Origin: Collinsella sp. AM33-4BH
GTDB lineage: Bacteria; Actinomycetota; Coriobacteriia; Coriobacteriales; Coriobacteriaceae
Assembly: GCF_003469205.1 (NCBI RefSeq)
Contig: NZ_QSIN01000009.1
Coordinates: forward strand, 1 to 64,000
Direction of reading: 5' to 3'
Length of the DNA: 64,000 nt
Shown here in pieces: positions 27,071-35,388 of this stretch (within the stretch, counting starts at the first letter, position 1; every line of letters starts with the position of its first letter). The translations under genes were made by a program, and so were the position numbers. Below the pieces are notes generated by a model. It saw only the letters and a program-made list of their open reading frames with translations. It was not told where the DNA came from and did not search any database.

Positions 27071-27940
27071 TTATTGGGCAATCGCGTAAAGGTCGAACCC
27101 GCCCTGCGGCGTGCTGTCGACCGTATCGGGCGCCTGCGAGTTAAAGCTCACGGGAACCATGCGCTTTGAGGCGCGGAAGCGCGTGCCGTCGGTGGCGACG
27201 GGCGCCTCATCGACGGTGAGCTCGTAGTCGCCGGGCTTGAGCTCGATGCCGTCACCTTCGGAATTAACGTATTGATACTCGTCGATCGCTTGCCCCTTGA
27301 GCGTGCGGCCCACAATATGGACGAGCATCTGGCTGTCGCCGCGCGCGGTGTCCCACGTCGCGCCGTCCTTGACCTCGACCGACACATGTACCGAGCGCGT
27401 GCGGCCGAGCGATTGCTCGACAGACATCTCGACCTTGGCGGCGTCTTTTCGCTGTTGTTCAACATGGCTCCAGACATTTCCGATCGCCGAGCAAGCGATG
27501 ACGCCGGCCATGAAGGCGATGAGGATGGGGCCGAGCGGTGAGCGGCGGGCCGCGTCTTCCTCGCGAGCCAGGTTGGGGCGTCGCGTGGGGGCGGGCGCCT
27601 GGGCACCCTGCGCGGGCACGTCGAGTATGCTGAAGGATGCCGTGCTGCCGGGGTCGATGGTGTGGCGCGGCTGCGGGGTCTTGGCCGGCGAGATGGACAT
27701 GTCGGCTGGCTCACCCAGCGTGGCCGTGGCATCGGCCTTTGCCTCGTCGGCCTCGGCCTGGGCCCAAGCCTGTTCAAAGGTTAGGGGTTCGGCGGCATCG
27801 GAGGCGGCTTCAGGCTCGACACCGGCATCATTGCCGGACTCGTCCTCGTCGCTCGACACGTCACACGGCGCGGGCTCGTCCCACTCTTCGTCCGGAGCCT
27901 CGCCCTCGCTATACCACCATTCAAAGTTATCGATATCCAT
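27071..27940 (-). CDS. Hypothetical acidic single-pass membrane protein
   Basis: Not recognised. The 289-residue protein has a strongly acidic, Ala/Glu/Asp-rich N-terminal region (residues 1-90), a Pro-rich linker, one membrane segment (about 135-152, LGPILIAFMAGVIACSAIG) and a C-terminal domain of about 130 residues with regular beta-strand character (VHVSVEVKDGATW, DGIELKPGDYELTVDEAPV). The acidic part is probably cytoplasmic and the C-terminal part outside. It stands alone, close to the aldose epimerase gene. Confidence 0.7.
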   Translation of the reverse strand: MDIDNFEWWYSEGEAPDEEWDEPAPCDVSSDEDESGNDAGVEPEAASDAAEPLTFEQAWAQAEADEAKADATATLGEPADMSISPAKTPQPRHTIDPGSTASFSILDVPAQGAQAPAPTRRPNLAREEDAARRSPLGPILIAFMAGVIACSAIGNVWSHVEQQRKDAAKVEMSVEQSLGRTRSVHVSVEVKDGATWDTARGDSQMLVHIVGRTLKGQAIDEYQYVNSEGDGIELKPGDYELTVDEAPVATDGTRFRASKRMVPVSFNSQAPDTVDSTPQGGFDLYAIAQ

Positions 27941-28025
27941 ACGGGGCGCCCCTTAAGCCTCGCAAATAAACACTTGCTAGCCTTATACCCCCAGATGGCA
28001 CGCCCGCTCGCCGGCACAGATAGGA

Positions 28026-28090
28026 AAACCATCACAACATTCGACGCTTTTCCTCGTTTTCGAGATTTTCATCGAATGTTGTGACGGTTT
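28026..28090. repeat. Long inverted repeat upstream of the MFS gene
   Basis: Two 19-nt arms (AAACCATCACAACATTCGA and its near-perfect complement) flank a 27-nt spacer; the single mismatch would be a G-U pair in a minus-strand transcript. It lies 18 nt before palindrome copy B, an arrangement repeated at 29971-30071. Confidence 0.8.
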
Positions 28091-28108
28091 GGGCGGCAGC
28101 CACGCCGC

Positions 28109-28143
28109 GAATGTGACAAAGGAACTGTACCTTTGTCACATTC
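28109..28143. repeat. 34-35 nt palindrome, copy B
   Basis: GAATGTGACAAAGG-AACTGTA-CCTTTGTCACATTC, one of five related palindromes. It lies upstream of the MFS gene and inside a longer but unsupported opening of that frame, which argues for the downstream TTG start. Confidence 0.85.
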
Positions 28144-28199
28144 TGTTAGAGTTGCAGGGATTGAATCCCGCTTATTCATGCGACATTGGAGTTACAACC

Positions 28200-29435
28200 T
28201 TGACCGCCGCAACCACGCCTAAAAGTAAGTCAACCGCCGCCGCGCTCTCCCCCGCGCGCACCAAGCTCTGCCTGGCGCTGCTCGTGCTGTTGGGATTCTC
28301 GCTCGGCTGCTCCGAGTTCGTGGTCATCGGCATCGAAAGCGACCTGGCGACGGAGCTCGGCATCTCGCTTGCCACAGCGGGCCAGCTCATCAGCGTGTTC
28401 GCACTCGTCTACGCCATCGCTACGCCGGTGCTTGCGCTCAGCACGGGACGCTTCCGCCGCTACCGGCTGCTCGTGTGCTACAGCATCGTCTTTGTGCTCG
28501 GCAACCTGGTCATGGCGTTGGCGCCCAACTTCCAGGTACTGTTTATCTCGCGCATTGTCCTGGGCTCTGTCTCGGGCGCACTGCTCGCCGTGGGCGTGAC
28601 GTACATCCCCGAGCTGCTGTCCCCGCAGCAAACCTCGCTTGCCATCTCGGTGGTATATGGTGCGTTTTCCGTGGCAATGGTCTTTGTCACTTCGATCGGC
28701 AAGTTCCTGGCCGACACGCTCGACTGGCACGTGGCCATGTACGGCACGCCGACCTTTGCCGTTCTGATCTGCGGAGCGCTCGTGGCGTTTATGCCGCGCG
28801 CTGGGCAAACCGACGAGCCTGCCACCTTTCGCGAGCAGGCGGGTCTGCTGCGCGAGCCGAGTATCATCACCGGCATGCTCATCTTTTTGTTTGGCGTGGG
28901 CTCGGTCTACGTATTCTACGGCTACGTGACACCTTATCTTGAGCAGGTGCTGGGAATGGGCACTGTTCAGGCGAGTACCACGCTTATGGCCTACGGCGTG
29001 TTTTGCCTGACCTCAAACATCTTGGGCGGATGGATCGATGCGCGTTTTGGCATGAAGGCACTGCTTGTGACGTTTGTACTGCAGGCTGCGGCGTTACTCG
29101 GGCTGTTTGCCGTGGGCGGCACCATGCCGCTCGCGCTGGTCTTTGTCTTTAGCTTGGCGTTGCTCATGTACCTGTTCTCGGTGTCGTGCATCACGCACTT
29201 TATGGACGTGGCACGCAGCCGCCATCCCAAGTCGATGGTACTTGCAAGTTCGGTTGAGCCCATGGCGTTTAACGTCGGTATCTCGTTTGGCACTGCAGTG
29301 GGCGGCGCCGTGGTAAGCGGAGTTGGCATTGCCTGCGTGGGCGCCGTGGGCGCCGCGTTCTCGCTTGTGGCCTGGGCGCTTACGCTGGTGACGATTAAGC
29401 TCGCCCGTTGGGAGCGCAAGCGGACGAGGGCGTAG
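28200..29435 (+). CDS. MFS transporter (DHA1-like)
   Basis: A 12-segment major facilitator protein of 411 residues. The first helix contains GFSLGCSEFVVIGI, and the loop 2-3 motif is STGRFRRYRLL; RIVLGSVSGALLAVG is the helix 5 antiporter-like motif, pointing to drug or metabolite efflux. I start at TTG with GGAG 8 nt upstream, because a longer opening runs through the upstream palindrome. It is followed 51 nt later by the phosphatase gene on the same strand. Substrate unknown. Confidence 0.8.
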   Translation: MTAATTPKSKSTAAALSPARTKLCLALLVLLGFSLGCSEFVVIGIESDLATELGISLATAGQLISVFALVYAIATPVLALSTGRFRRYRLLVCYSIVFVLGNLVMALAPNFQVLFISRIVLGSVSGALLAVGVTYIPELLSPQQTSLAISVVYGAFSVAMVFVTSIGKFLADTLDWHVAMYGTPTFAVLICGALVAFMPRAGQTDEPATFREQAGLLREPSIITGMLIFLFGVGSVYVFYGYVTPYLEQVLGMGTVQASTTLMAYGVFCLTSNILGGWIDARFGMKALLVTFVLQAAALLGLFAVGGTMPLALVFVFSLALLMYLFSVSCITHFMDVARSRHPKSMVLASSVEPMAFNVGISFGTAVGGAVVSGVGIACVGAVGAAFSLVAWALTLVTIKLARWERKRTRA

Positions 29436-29486
29436 GCGTAGATGAGATACTCGAGCTCGATGGTGGTGATCGAAAGGAAACCGCAT

Positions 29487-29933
29487 ATGCAACGTGTACT
29501 GTTTATCTGCTATGGAAATATCTGTCGCTCGACGATGGCTGAGTCGGTGTTTACCGAGCTGGTGCGGCGCGCCGGGCGCGCGGGCGAGTTTGTCATTGAT
29601 TCCGCTGCGACCTCGACCGAGGAGATTGGCAACCCGCCACATCACGGTACCGTTGCCAAGCTACGCGAGGTCGGGATTCCCGTCGTCGCACATCGCGCAC
29701 GTCAGGTGCGTCGCGCGGAGTATGGCGACTGGGATCACATTGTCTATATGGATGCTGAGAACGCGCGCGGCCTGCGTCGCCTCTTTGGCGACGACCCCGA
29801 CGGCAAGATTACGCGCCTGCTCGATTGGACCGATCGTTCCGGCGACGTGGCCGATCCCTGGTACACCGGCAACTTCGATGCCACCTACCGCGACGTACTC
29901 GACGGTTGCACTGCTATGCTCGAGCAGCTGTAG
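29487..29933 (+). CDS. Low-molecular-weight protein tyrosine phosphatase
   Basis: Dephosphorylates phosphotyrosine through a cysteine intermediate. The P-loop CYGNICRS (Cys8 to Ser15) and the general-acid loop DPWYTG are intact; length 148 residues is typical. The ATG has GAAAGGA upstream. No tyrosine kinase or exopolysaccharide genes are adjacent, so its target is unknown. Confidence 0.92.
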   Translation: MQRVLFICYGNICRSTMAESVFTELVRRAGRAGEFVIDSAATSTEEIGNPPHHGTVAKLREVGIPVVAHRARQVRRAEYGDWDHIVYMDAENARGLRRLFGDDPDGKITRLLDWTDRSGDVADPWYTGNFDATYRDVLDGCTAMLEQL

Positions 29934-29970
29934 GTTCGCGGGCGCGTGAACCGCGCCCTCGGCATAAATC

Positions 29971-30034
29971 GAGCGTGGATTTTCTCCCACTTTGAGCGTT
30001 CAAGTGCGCCCTAAACGGGAGAAAATCCATGCTC
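29971..30034. repeat. Long inverted repeat after the phosphatase gene
   Basis: GAGCGTGGATTTTCTCCC and GGGAGAAAATCCATGCTC are 28 nt apart, an 18-bp stem in which the one mismatch is a G-U pair in plus-strand RNA. Two nucleotides later comes palindrome copy C. Confidence 0.8.
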
Positions 30035-30036
30035 AT

Positions 30037-30071
30037 GAATGTGACAAAGGGACTGCCCCTTTGTCACATCC
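30037..30071. repeat. 34-35 nt palindrome, copy C
   Basis: GAATGTGACAAAGGG-ACTG-CCCCTTTGTCACATCC, near-identical to copy B. It sits between convergent genes (phosphatase on plus, AAA ATPase on minus) and could serve as a bidirectional transcript end. Confidence 0.85.
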
Positions 30072-30081
30072 GGGACTGACC

Positions 30082-31443
30082 CTAGACCGGCTTGACCTCC
30101 AACTTTATCCCCTCGGCACAGGAGTCGCCCAAAACATCCGAAAGGGCCCAGGTCGCATATAGCGGCAAATAGAGAACCGCTCCGTTGCGCTCAACGTTGC
30201 CTCTCGAGAAAACAATCCCGAGCCTTACGCCATATTCAGCCGTATCAAGCACATGACCGAGCGCAGCGTGCGCGTGGTAATAGGAGCCCGATTTAACCTT
30301 GATCGGAACAGCCGTCCCATCCGGTCCATCGACCACAAAGTCCACTTCACCGCGCTTTTTTGTCTGATAGTAGTAAAGCTGGCGATTTTGGGCAGCCAGC
30401 TGCTGGGCCACCACGTTTTCGTAAATGCCGCCCAGATTGGGCTCCTTGCTATCAAGATACGCCGCTTGGGCGACTCCAACGGGGTAGCGCGCCATCAACA
30501 TGCCCGTATCCGATTGATATAGCTTGAACTGCGATGGCCGCGCCGTCTTGAGCAGGGGCGATTTTGGCTCGGTTACGATATCGGCTTTGAGAGCAACGCC
30601 GGCATCGACAAGCCATACAAAATCTCGCTGATACTTCTCGTAGTGAGCCTTGGGGTCAATGGAATTGAGCACGAAGCGCTTGTTTTCGCCCTCGAGCATA
30701 ATAGGGAGCTGATCGTAGATGCTCTGCACCTGAAGGGCTCGCCCGCTTGCATACTTGGAGATATCCCGCCGGTACTGTTCGTTGAGCTCTGACTGTAGCT
30801 GACGAACAGAGGCAAGGTCGCCCCGCATGTCAAGGAAGCGCTGCACGACCTCTGGCATTCCGCCGACAACGGTATAGGTCCTGAAGTTTGCCATCATCGC
30901 ATCATGAATGTAATCAGGAATGGGCTTCTCGTTGATGCACGCGTCGCGTATCGTTTGGCGAGCCCCCTCGCTCACCTCGATTGCCCAGCAAAACTCCTCA
31001 AAATCGAGCGGGAACATCCTAAGCTCGTGAACATACCCCACGGGATAGGACCTGACGCCCTTGAGCTGAGTCCCGAGCATTGACCCCGAAAACGCCCAGC
31101 GGCACCGCCCATCCTCAACAAGGAACTTTGCCATTGTCATGATGTCGGGGGCCTCTTGGACCTCATCGATAAATACGAGCGTTTTGCCCGGTGCAATCGA
31201 CTTTCCCGAGAGAAGCGTCACCCTGCTGATGAAATCATCGGCATCCCGCGCCTCGAGAAGAGCGTCTTTTGCCTGGCGATTTTCCATGAGGTTAAGCTCG
31301 ATATAGTTTGCGTGGCTGGCTTTGCCAAATGCACGAATCGAATAGCTTTTGCCGATCTGGCGAGAACCCGTGATGAATAAGGCCTTTTGCTCGGCAGACT
31401 TCAGCCAACGCTCCAGCTCGGCCGCTATTTTCCTACGCAGCAT
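30082..31443 (-). CDS. AAA-family ATPase with DUF4143 C-terminal domain
   Basis: Member of the archaeal-type ATPase family with a nuclease-like C-terminal domain, common in gut anaerobes and of unknown cellular role. Walker A is FITGSRQIGKSYS (near residue 30), Walker B is TLVFIDEVQEAP, and the sensor region is WAFSGSML. The C-terminal third (YENVVAQQLAAQ ... GEVDFVVDG ... IKVKSGS) has the E-x-D-F-x-x-x-K pattern of PD-(D/E)XK folds. The ATG with GGAG upstream gives 453 residues. Three 33-bp-spaced direct repeats lie upstream. Confidence 0.85.
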   Translation of the reverse strand: MLRRKIAAELERWLKSAEQKALFITGSRQIGKSYSIRAFGKASHANYIELNLMENRQAKDALLEARDADDFISRVTLLSGKSIAPGKTLVFIDEVQEAPDIMTMAKFLVEDGRCRWAFSGSMLGTQLKGVRSYPVGYVHELRMFPLDFEEFCWAIEVSEGARQTIRDACINEKPIPDYIHDAMMANFRTYTVVGGMPEVVQRFLDMRGDLASVRQLQSELNEQYRRDISKYASGRALQVQSIYDQLPIMLEGENKRFVLNSIDPKAHYEKYQRDFVWLVDAGVALKADIVTEPKSPLLKTARPSQFKLYQSDTGMLMARYPVGVAQAAYLDSKEPNLGGIYENVVAQQLAAQNRQLYYYQTKKRGEVDFVVDGPDGTAVPIKVKSGSYYHAHAALGHVLDTAEYGVRLGIVFSRGNVERNGAVLYLPLYATWALSDVLGDSCAEGIKLEVKPV

Positions 31444-31469
31444 AGGCTCTCCCCTCAGTGCCATCAAAT

Positions 31470-31550
31470 AAAATGCAAAGATTTATATGCTTGATTATCG
31501 ATGAAATGCAGAGTTTTTAGAGCACAAAATCGGATGAAATGCAGAGATTT
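31470..31550. repeat. Three direct repeats at exact 33-bp spacing
   Basis: Units AAAATGCAAAGATTT (31470), GAAATGCAGAGTTTT (31503) and GAAATGCAGAGATTT (31536) recur every 33 bp, about three helical turns, directly upstream of the AAA ATPase start. This phasing suggests cooperative binding of a protein on one face of the DNA, perhaps autoregulation. Confidence 0.75.
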
Positions 31551-31584
31551 GAGATTTAGAACATGAAGAGGCGCATCCACCGCC

Positions 31585-31619
31585 GAGTGTGACACAGGGA
31601 CTGTCCCTTTGTCACATTC
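31585..31619. repeat. 34-35 nt palindrome, copy D
   Basis: GAGTGTGACACAGGGA-CTG-TCCCTTTGTCACATTC, with one mismatch in the arms. It ends 2 nt before the stop codon of the TIGR04076-like gene on the minus strand. Confidence 0.82.
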
Positions 31620-31621
31620 GG

Positions 31622-31951
31622 CTACTCGTCGACGATCTCGGCAAGCCAGACGTTCAGCGTATCGACCTCGGGGCAGCAGAACTTTGCCGTACCAGGCTCG
31701 TTGCCAGGCACTGTTCCGCCGTAGCGCAGGATATCGATATAGGGAAAGCCCACGTGACAGGCCATGGAGCACATCTTGCCGCGGTCTTGGTCGAAGTCAA
31801 AAACGTCGCCCGGCCTGTGACCATGGTGGCAGCGGCACGCACCCAGCTGGTCCACGCAGCTCACGCGGATACGCGGACGCTTGCCACGCGGTGCGCCGAG
31901 CGGTCTGTTCTCGCCCGCAGGCTTGACGCCGCCCTCGTCAGCATTACTCAT
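31622..31951 (-). CDS. TIGR04076 family protein (small Cys/His-rich protein)
   Basis: A 109-residue protein of unknown function. The region CRCHHGHRPGDVFDF, then CSMACHVGFPYIDILRYGG and finally KFCCPEVDT matches the conserved cysteine pattern that I recall for TIGR04076, suggesting a metal or thiol site. The ATG overlaps the end of the kinase gene by 8 nt, so the two are translationally coupled. The N-terminal 25 residues are variable. Confidence 0.7.
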   Translation of the reverse strand: MSNADEGGVKPAGENRPLGAPRGKRPRIRVSCVDQLGACRCHHGHRPGDVFDFDQDRGKMCSMACHVGFPYIDILRYGGTVPGNEPGTAKFCCPEVDTLNVWLAEIVDE

Positions 31952-32768
31952 GGTCAATCACGTCCAGGCATGCCTCGATGGGAAGGCCGGCCGACTTGTC
32001 CTCTTGGTCGGCATTGCGCTCGATAAGCTCAGCCACCACACGCATGGCATCGGACGTCGCGCGCTGCAGACTCCAACCTGCCATAACGCGGCCTACGAGC
32101 ACCGCCGAGAACGTGTCGCCCGTGCCCGGGAAATAGGTCGGAATGAGCTCAAAGGGAATCGTAAAGTAGTCCCCCGCCACATGGTCGTAACCGATAACCG
32201 CGTTCGTGCCATTGACTACGGCGCTCGTAATGACCACCGACTTGGCACCCAGCTCACGCACGGCGTCCACAAGGGCGCGGGCCTCATCGGGCGTGATCTG
32301 TTCTGCAATAGGCGTATCGGTGAGCAGACAGGCCTCGGTGTAGTTGGGCACCGCGTAGTCTGCGCACTCCAGCAGGTGCCGCATAAGGCCAATCGTGGAC
32401 TCGGGCACACCGGCATAGAGCTTGCCGTTGTCGCCCATGATGGGGTCGACGAACACCTTGGTGCCCTTTTGCGCGCGGCGGTGGCAAAAGTCCGAGATGA
32501 TGCGCGTCTCTTCCTCGGTCACGATAAAGCCGGTAGAGATGGCGTCGAACTCAAAGCCGAGATCCTCCCAGATAGCGAGACTCTGGCGAACGTACTCCGT
32601 GGTGTCGTGAATGTAGAACTTGGGATAGTTGAGCGTATCGGAAACGAGGGCCGTCGGCAGGTTGTGGATGCGATAGCCCATGTGCGACAGCACCGGCAGC
32701 ATGGCGGAGAGCGCGACCTTGCCGTAGCCGCACATATCGTTGATCAGCAGCAGCTGAGTGTTCTTCAT
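31944..32768 (-). CDS. Pyridoxamine/pyridoxal kinase (PfkB/ribokinase-like)
   Basis: Predicted to phosphorylate B6 vitamers for PLP salvage in the cytosol. The 274-residue protein has the ND(M)CGYGK N terminus, VFVDPIMGDNGKLY, and the anion hole/catalytic base GTGDTFSAVL characteristic of the PdxY/PdxK group. Specificity among pyridoxal, pyridoxine and pyridoxamine is not clear. It forms a two-gene unit with the downstream TIGR04076-like gene. Confidence 0.85.
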   Translation of the reverse strand: MKNTQLLLINDMCGYGKVALSAMLPVLSHMGYRIHNLPTALVSDTLNYPKFYIHDTTEYVRQSLAIWEDLGFEFDAISTGFIVTEEETRIISDFCHRRAQKGTKVFVDPIMGDNGKLYAGVPESTIGLMRHLLECADYAVPNYTEACLLTDTPIAEQITPDEARALVDAVRELGAKSVVITSAVVNGTNAVIGYDHVAGDYFTIPFELIPTYFPGTGDTFSAVLVGRVMAGWSLQRATSDAMRVVAELIERNADQEDKSAGLPIEACLDVIDHE

Positions 32769-32978
32769 GAGGGTCTCCCTTGTTTCGGGTGCGGCGCGGC
32801 AGCGCCACAGTGCGACTAAGTGTAGCGCAGCGCAATCTAAGTCTTATCCTCGGATGTAAGACCAAGTTTGGACGCTATTTTGTTCTTAGATTTTTTCTGA
32901 CGCCTCTAATTCCAGAAGCTTGGCCTTAGAAGTCTTTTCGCATGGGGCAAAGCCGCCTGTCCCCCCGCACCAAAACTA
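32769..32978. other. Intergenic stretch between the divergent kinase and marR genes
   Basis: Part of a 309-bp divergent gap. The right end (32979-33032) is the MarR operator/promoter described separately; in the remaining 210 bp I see no gene and no convincing promoter for the kinase gene. Confidence 0.4.
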
Positions 32979-33032
32979 AATCAATTCGGTACCTTGACAA
33001 TCAGTTAGGTACCTCTAGAATCACTTAGGTAC
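32979..33032 (+). promoter_or_regulatory. MarR promoter with three 20-bp-phased operator repeats
   Basis: The unit AATCAnTTnGGTAC occurs at 32979, 32999 and 33019, exactly 20 bp apart. The promoter TTGACA (32994-32999), 16-bp spacer, TAGAAT (33016-33021) is embedded in these repeats. Occupancy by the downstream MarR protein would block RNA polymerase; this is autoregulation by inference. Confidence 0.8.
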
Positions 33033-33077
33033 AGAACAATCCCTCTGTTTAACTAAAGAAAGGAGCATTGCAGCGAC

Positions 33078-33581
33078 ATGTGTGTTGAAGCACTCGTCTA
33101 TCCGCACGAGCCCGGCGGCGACCCGTCACAGCCTGCGGATGTACCCGAAGCGGTCAGCGCCGAAGACAAGCTTGCCAAGCGCATCCTCAATAATCTGGGC
33201 TTTTGCGGCCATTACATGCATTTTCATGGCGGAGGCGTATCCGGCAAGGCGCCCATCATCTGCCTGCTGGCCAAGCAGCCCGGCGGCGAGATGTCGCAGC
33301 AGGAGCTCGGCATGCACTTTGACCTCAAGCCGGGATCGCTTTCCGAGATCCTGTCCAAGCTCGAGCTCAACGGCCTCATCGAGCGCAGCCGTAACCCCAA
33401 GGATCGACGGCAACTCACCATTCGCCTGACCGAAACCGGCCGGGAAAACGCCCGCATCGACCAGGCAGCCCGCATCCGCTTTAGAGAACGGGCCTTTAGC
33501 GCGCTCACCCACGACGAGCGCGAGCAGCTCGCCGAAATGCTCGAGAAAATCCGTGTAACTTGGGAGGAACTGGATGATTAA
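33078..33581 (+). CDS. MarR-family transcriptional regulator
   Basis: Winged helix repressor expected to control the exporter genes. The core (about residues 58-130) shows MSQQELGMHFDLKPGSLSEIL as the recognition region and RNPKDRRQLTIRLTETGR as the wing. An N-terminal tail of about 30 residues is extra. The ATG is 12 nt after AGGAG, a long spacing, but the only workable start. Its end overlaps the first exporter gene by 8 nt (ATGATTAA). Confidence 0.9.
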   Translation: MCVEALVYPHEPGGDPSQPADVPEAVSAEDKLAKRILNNLGFCGHYMHFHGGGVSGKAPIICLLAKQPGGEMSQQELGMHFDLKPGSLSEILSKLELNGLIERSRNPKDRRQLTIRLTETGRENARIDQAARIRFRERAFSALTHDEREQLAEMLEKIRVTWEELDD

Positions 33582-35388
33582 AACCCTCATGGGCAGCATC
33601 CGCGACTATATGAAAGTCACCGTTGCCACGCCGTTGCTCGTGCTTGGCGAGGTGCTCTGCGAGATGCTGATTCCATTTATCACCGCCAACCTGATCGACG
33701 CCATCAAAGACGGCGCCACCGTAGCCGAGATGCTTCCCACCGCGGGCCTTTTGGTGCTCATCGCGCTGACATCGCTGGCTTTTGGCGCCGCGGCAGGCGT
33801 CACCTGCAGCCATGCGAGTTGCGGCTTCGCCAAGAACCTGCGTCACGACCTGTTCTACAAGATCCAGACGTTCAGCTTTGCCAACATCGATGAGTTCTCG
33901 AGCTCCTCGCTCGTCACGCGCCTGACCACCGATATCAACAACGTGCAGCAGGCCTTTATGATGATCATCCGTATCGCCGTGCGCGCGCCGCTGGTATTGA
34001 TCTTCGCCTTTACCATGGCGTTTATCATGGGCGGCAGCATCGCCATGGTCTACCTGGTCATCATTCCGCTGCTGGGCTTTGGACTGTTCTTTATCATCTT
34101 TAAGGTGCGCCCCATCTTCTCGCGCGTGTTCCACAAGTACGATGCCCTTAACGAGTCCGTCGAGGAAAACGTCACCGGCATGCGCGTGGTCAAGAGCTAT
34201 GTGCGCGAAGACTTTGAGAAGGAGAAGTTCGCGACCGCCGCGCGCGACGTCCAGATGGACTTCACCCGCGCCGAGAAGCTGCTCGCCTTTAACAACCCCA
34301 TGATGAACATCTGCGTCAACGGCGCATTTGTCGTCATCATCTACCTGGGCTCCAAGCTCATCATCACGAGCCAGGGAACGCTGTTCGACGTGGGCCAGCT
34401 CTCCTCGATCTTTACCTATGGCTTCCAGATCCTCATGAGCCTGATGCAGCTGTCGATGATCTTTGTCATGGTGACCATGGCCGACGAATCGGCGCACCGC
34501 ATTACCGAGGTGCTGGCCGCCGAGCCCACGATCGCCGATCCCGCCGAGCCCGTGCTCGAGGTCGCCGATGGCTCCATCGACTTTGACCACGTGAGCTTTA
34601 AGTATTCCGCGCATGCGAAGCGCCAGGCGCTCGATGACATCGACCTGCACATTAAGAGCGGCGAGACCATCGGCATCATCGGCGGCACCGGTTCGGCCAA
34701 GTCCACGCTCGTTAACCTCATCGCCCGCCTGTACGACACCACCGAAGGCGCTGTGCGCGTGGGCGGCGTGGACGTGCGCGACTACGACCTGGACGCGCTG
34801 CGTCACCAGGTCGCCATGGTGCTGCAGAAAAACGTGCTGTTTAGCGGCACCGTCGCCGAGAACCTGCGTTGGGGCGACCCGAACGCCACCGACGAGGAAG
34901 TCCGCGAGGCAGCGCATCTGGCCTGCGCCGACGAGTTTGTCGACGGTTTCCCCAAGGGCTACGACACCTGGATCGAACAGGGCGGCTCTAATGTTTCGGG
35001 CGGTCAGAAGCAGCGCCTGTGCATTGCACGCGCCCTGCTGCGTCGCCCCAAGATCTTGATCTTGGACGACTCCACCAGCGCCGTCGACACCAAGACCGAC
35101 GCAAAGATCCGCGCAGGACTGGCAAGCTATCTGCCCAACACGACCAAGCTCATCATCGCCCAGCGCATCAGCTCCGTGCAGGACGCAGACCGTATCATCG
35201 TCATGGAGGGCGGCCGTATCGCGCAGATCGGCAACCATGACGAGCTACTCAAGACGAGCGAGATCTACCGCGAGACCTTTACCTCGCAAAACAAGATGTC
35301 TGCCGAGGGCGAAGGGGCCGTCGAGGCCGACACCGAGGCATCCGCAACGCAAGCTCAGACCCAGGAAGGAGGCGAGGCACATGAGTAA
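33574..35388 (+). CDS. Heterodimeric ABC exporter, subunit with degenerate Walker B
   Basis: A half-transporter: six membrane helices (residues 1-310) then a nucleotide-binding domain. Its Walker A is GGTGSAKST (about 370, Ala for the usual Gly), the catalytic Glu is replaced by Asp499 (LILDDST) and the H-loop His by Gln530 (IIAQRIS), while the signature VSGGQKQR (473 on) is canonical. It must pair with the next protein. The C-terminal 30 residues are Glu/Ala-rich. It is 604 residues and translationally coupled to marR and to its partner, each by an 8-nt overlap. Substrate unknown; efflux of a toxic compound is likely. Confidence 0.92.
   Translation: MIKTLMGSIRDYMKVTVATPLLVLGEVLCEMLIPFITANLIDAIKDGATVAEMLPTAGLLVLIALTSLAFGAAAGVTCSHASCGFAKNLRHDLFYKIQTFSFANIDEFSSSSLVTRLTTDINNVQQAFMMIIRIAVRAPLVLIFAFTMAFIMGGSIAMVYLVIIPLLGFGLFFIIFKVRPIFSRVFHKYDALNESVEENVTGMRVVKSYVREDFEKEKFATAARDVQMDFTRAEKLLAFNNPMMNICVNGAFVVIIYLGSKLIITSQGTLFDVGQLSSIFTYGFQILMSLMQLSMIFVMVTMADESAHRITEVLAAEPTIADPAEPVLEVADGSIDFDHVSFKYSAHAKRQALDDIDLHIKSGETIGIIGGTGSAKSTLVNLIARLYDTTEGAVRVGGVDVRDYDLDALRHQVAMVLQKNVLFSGTVAENLRWGDPNATDEEVREAAHLACADEFVDGFPKGYDTWIEQGGSNVSGGQKQRLCIARALLRRPKILILDDSTSAVDTKTDAKIRAGLASYLPNTTKLIIAQRISSVQDADRIIVMEGGRIAQIGNHDELLKTSEIYRETFTSQNKMSAEGEGAVEADTEASATQAQTQEGGEAHE

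Noticed and set aside
31470-31550. Triple repeat considered as a short CRISPR array
   Set aside because: Units are only about 15 nt, degenerate and AT-rich, the intervening 18 nt show no spacer character, and no cas gene is nearby.
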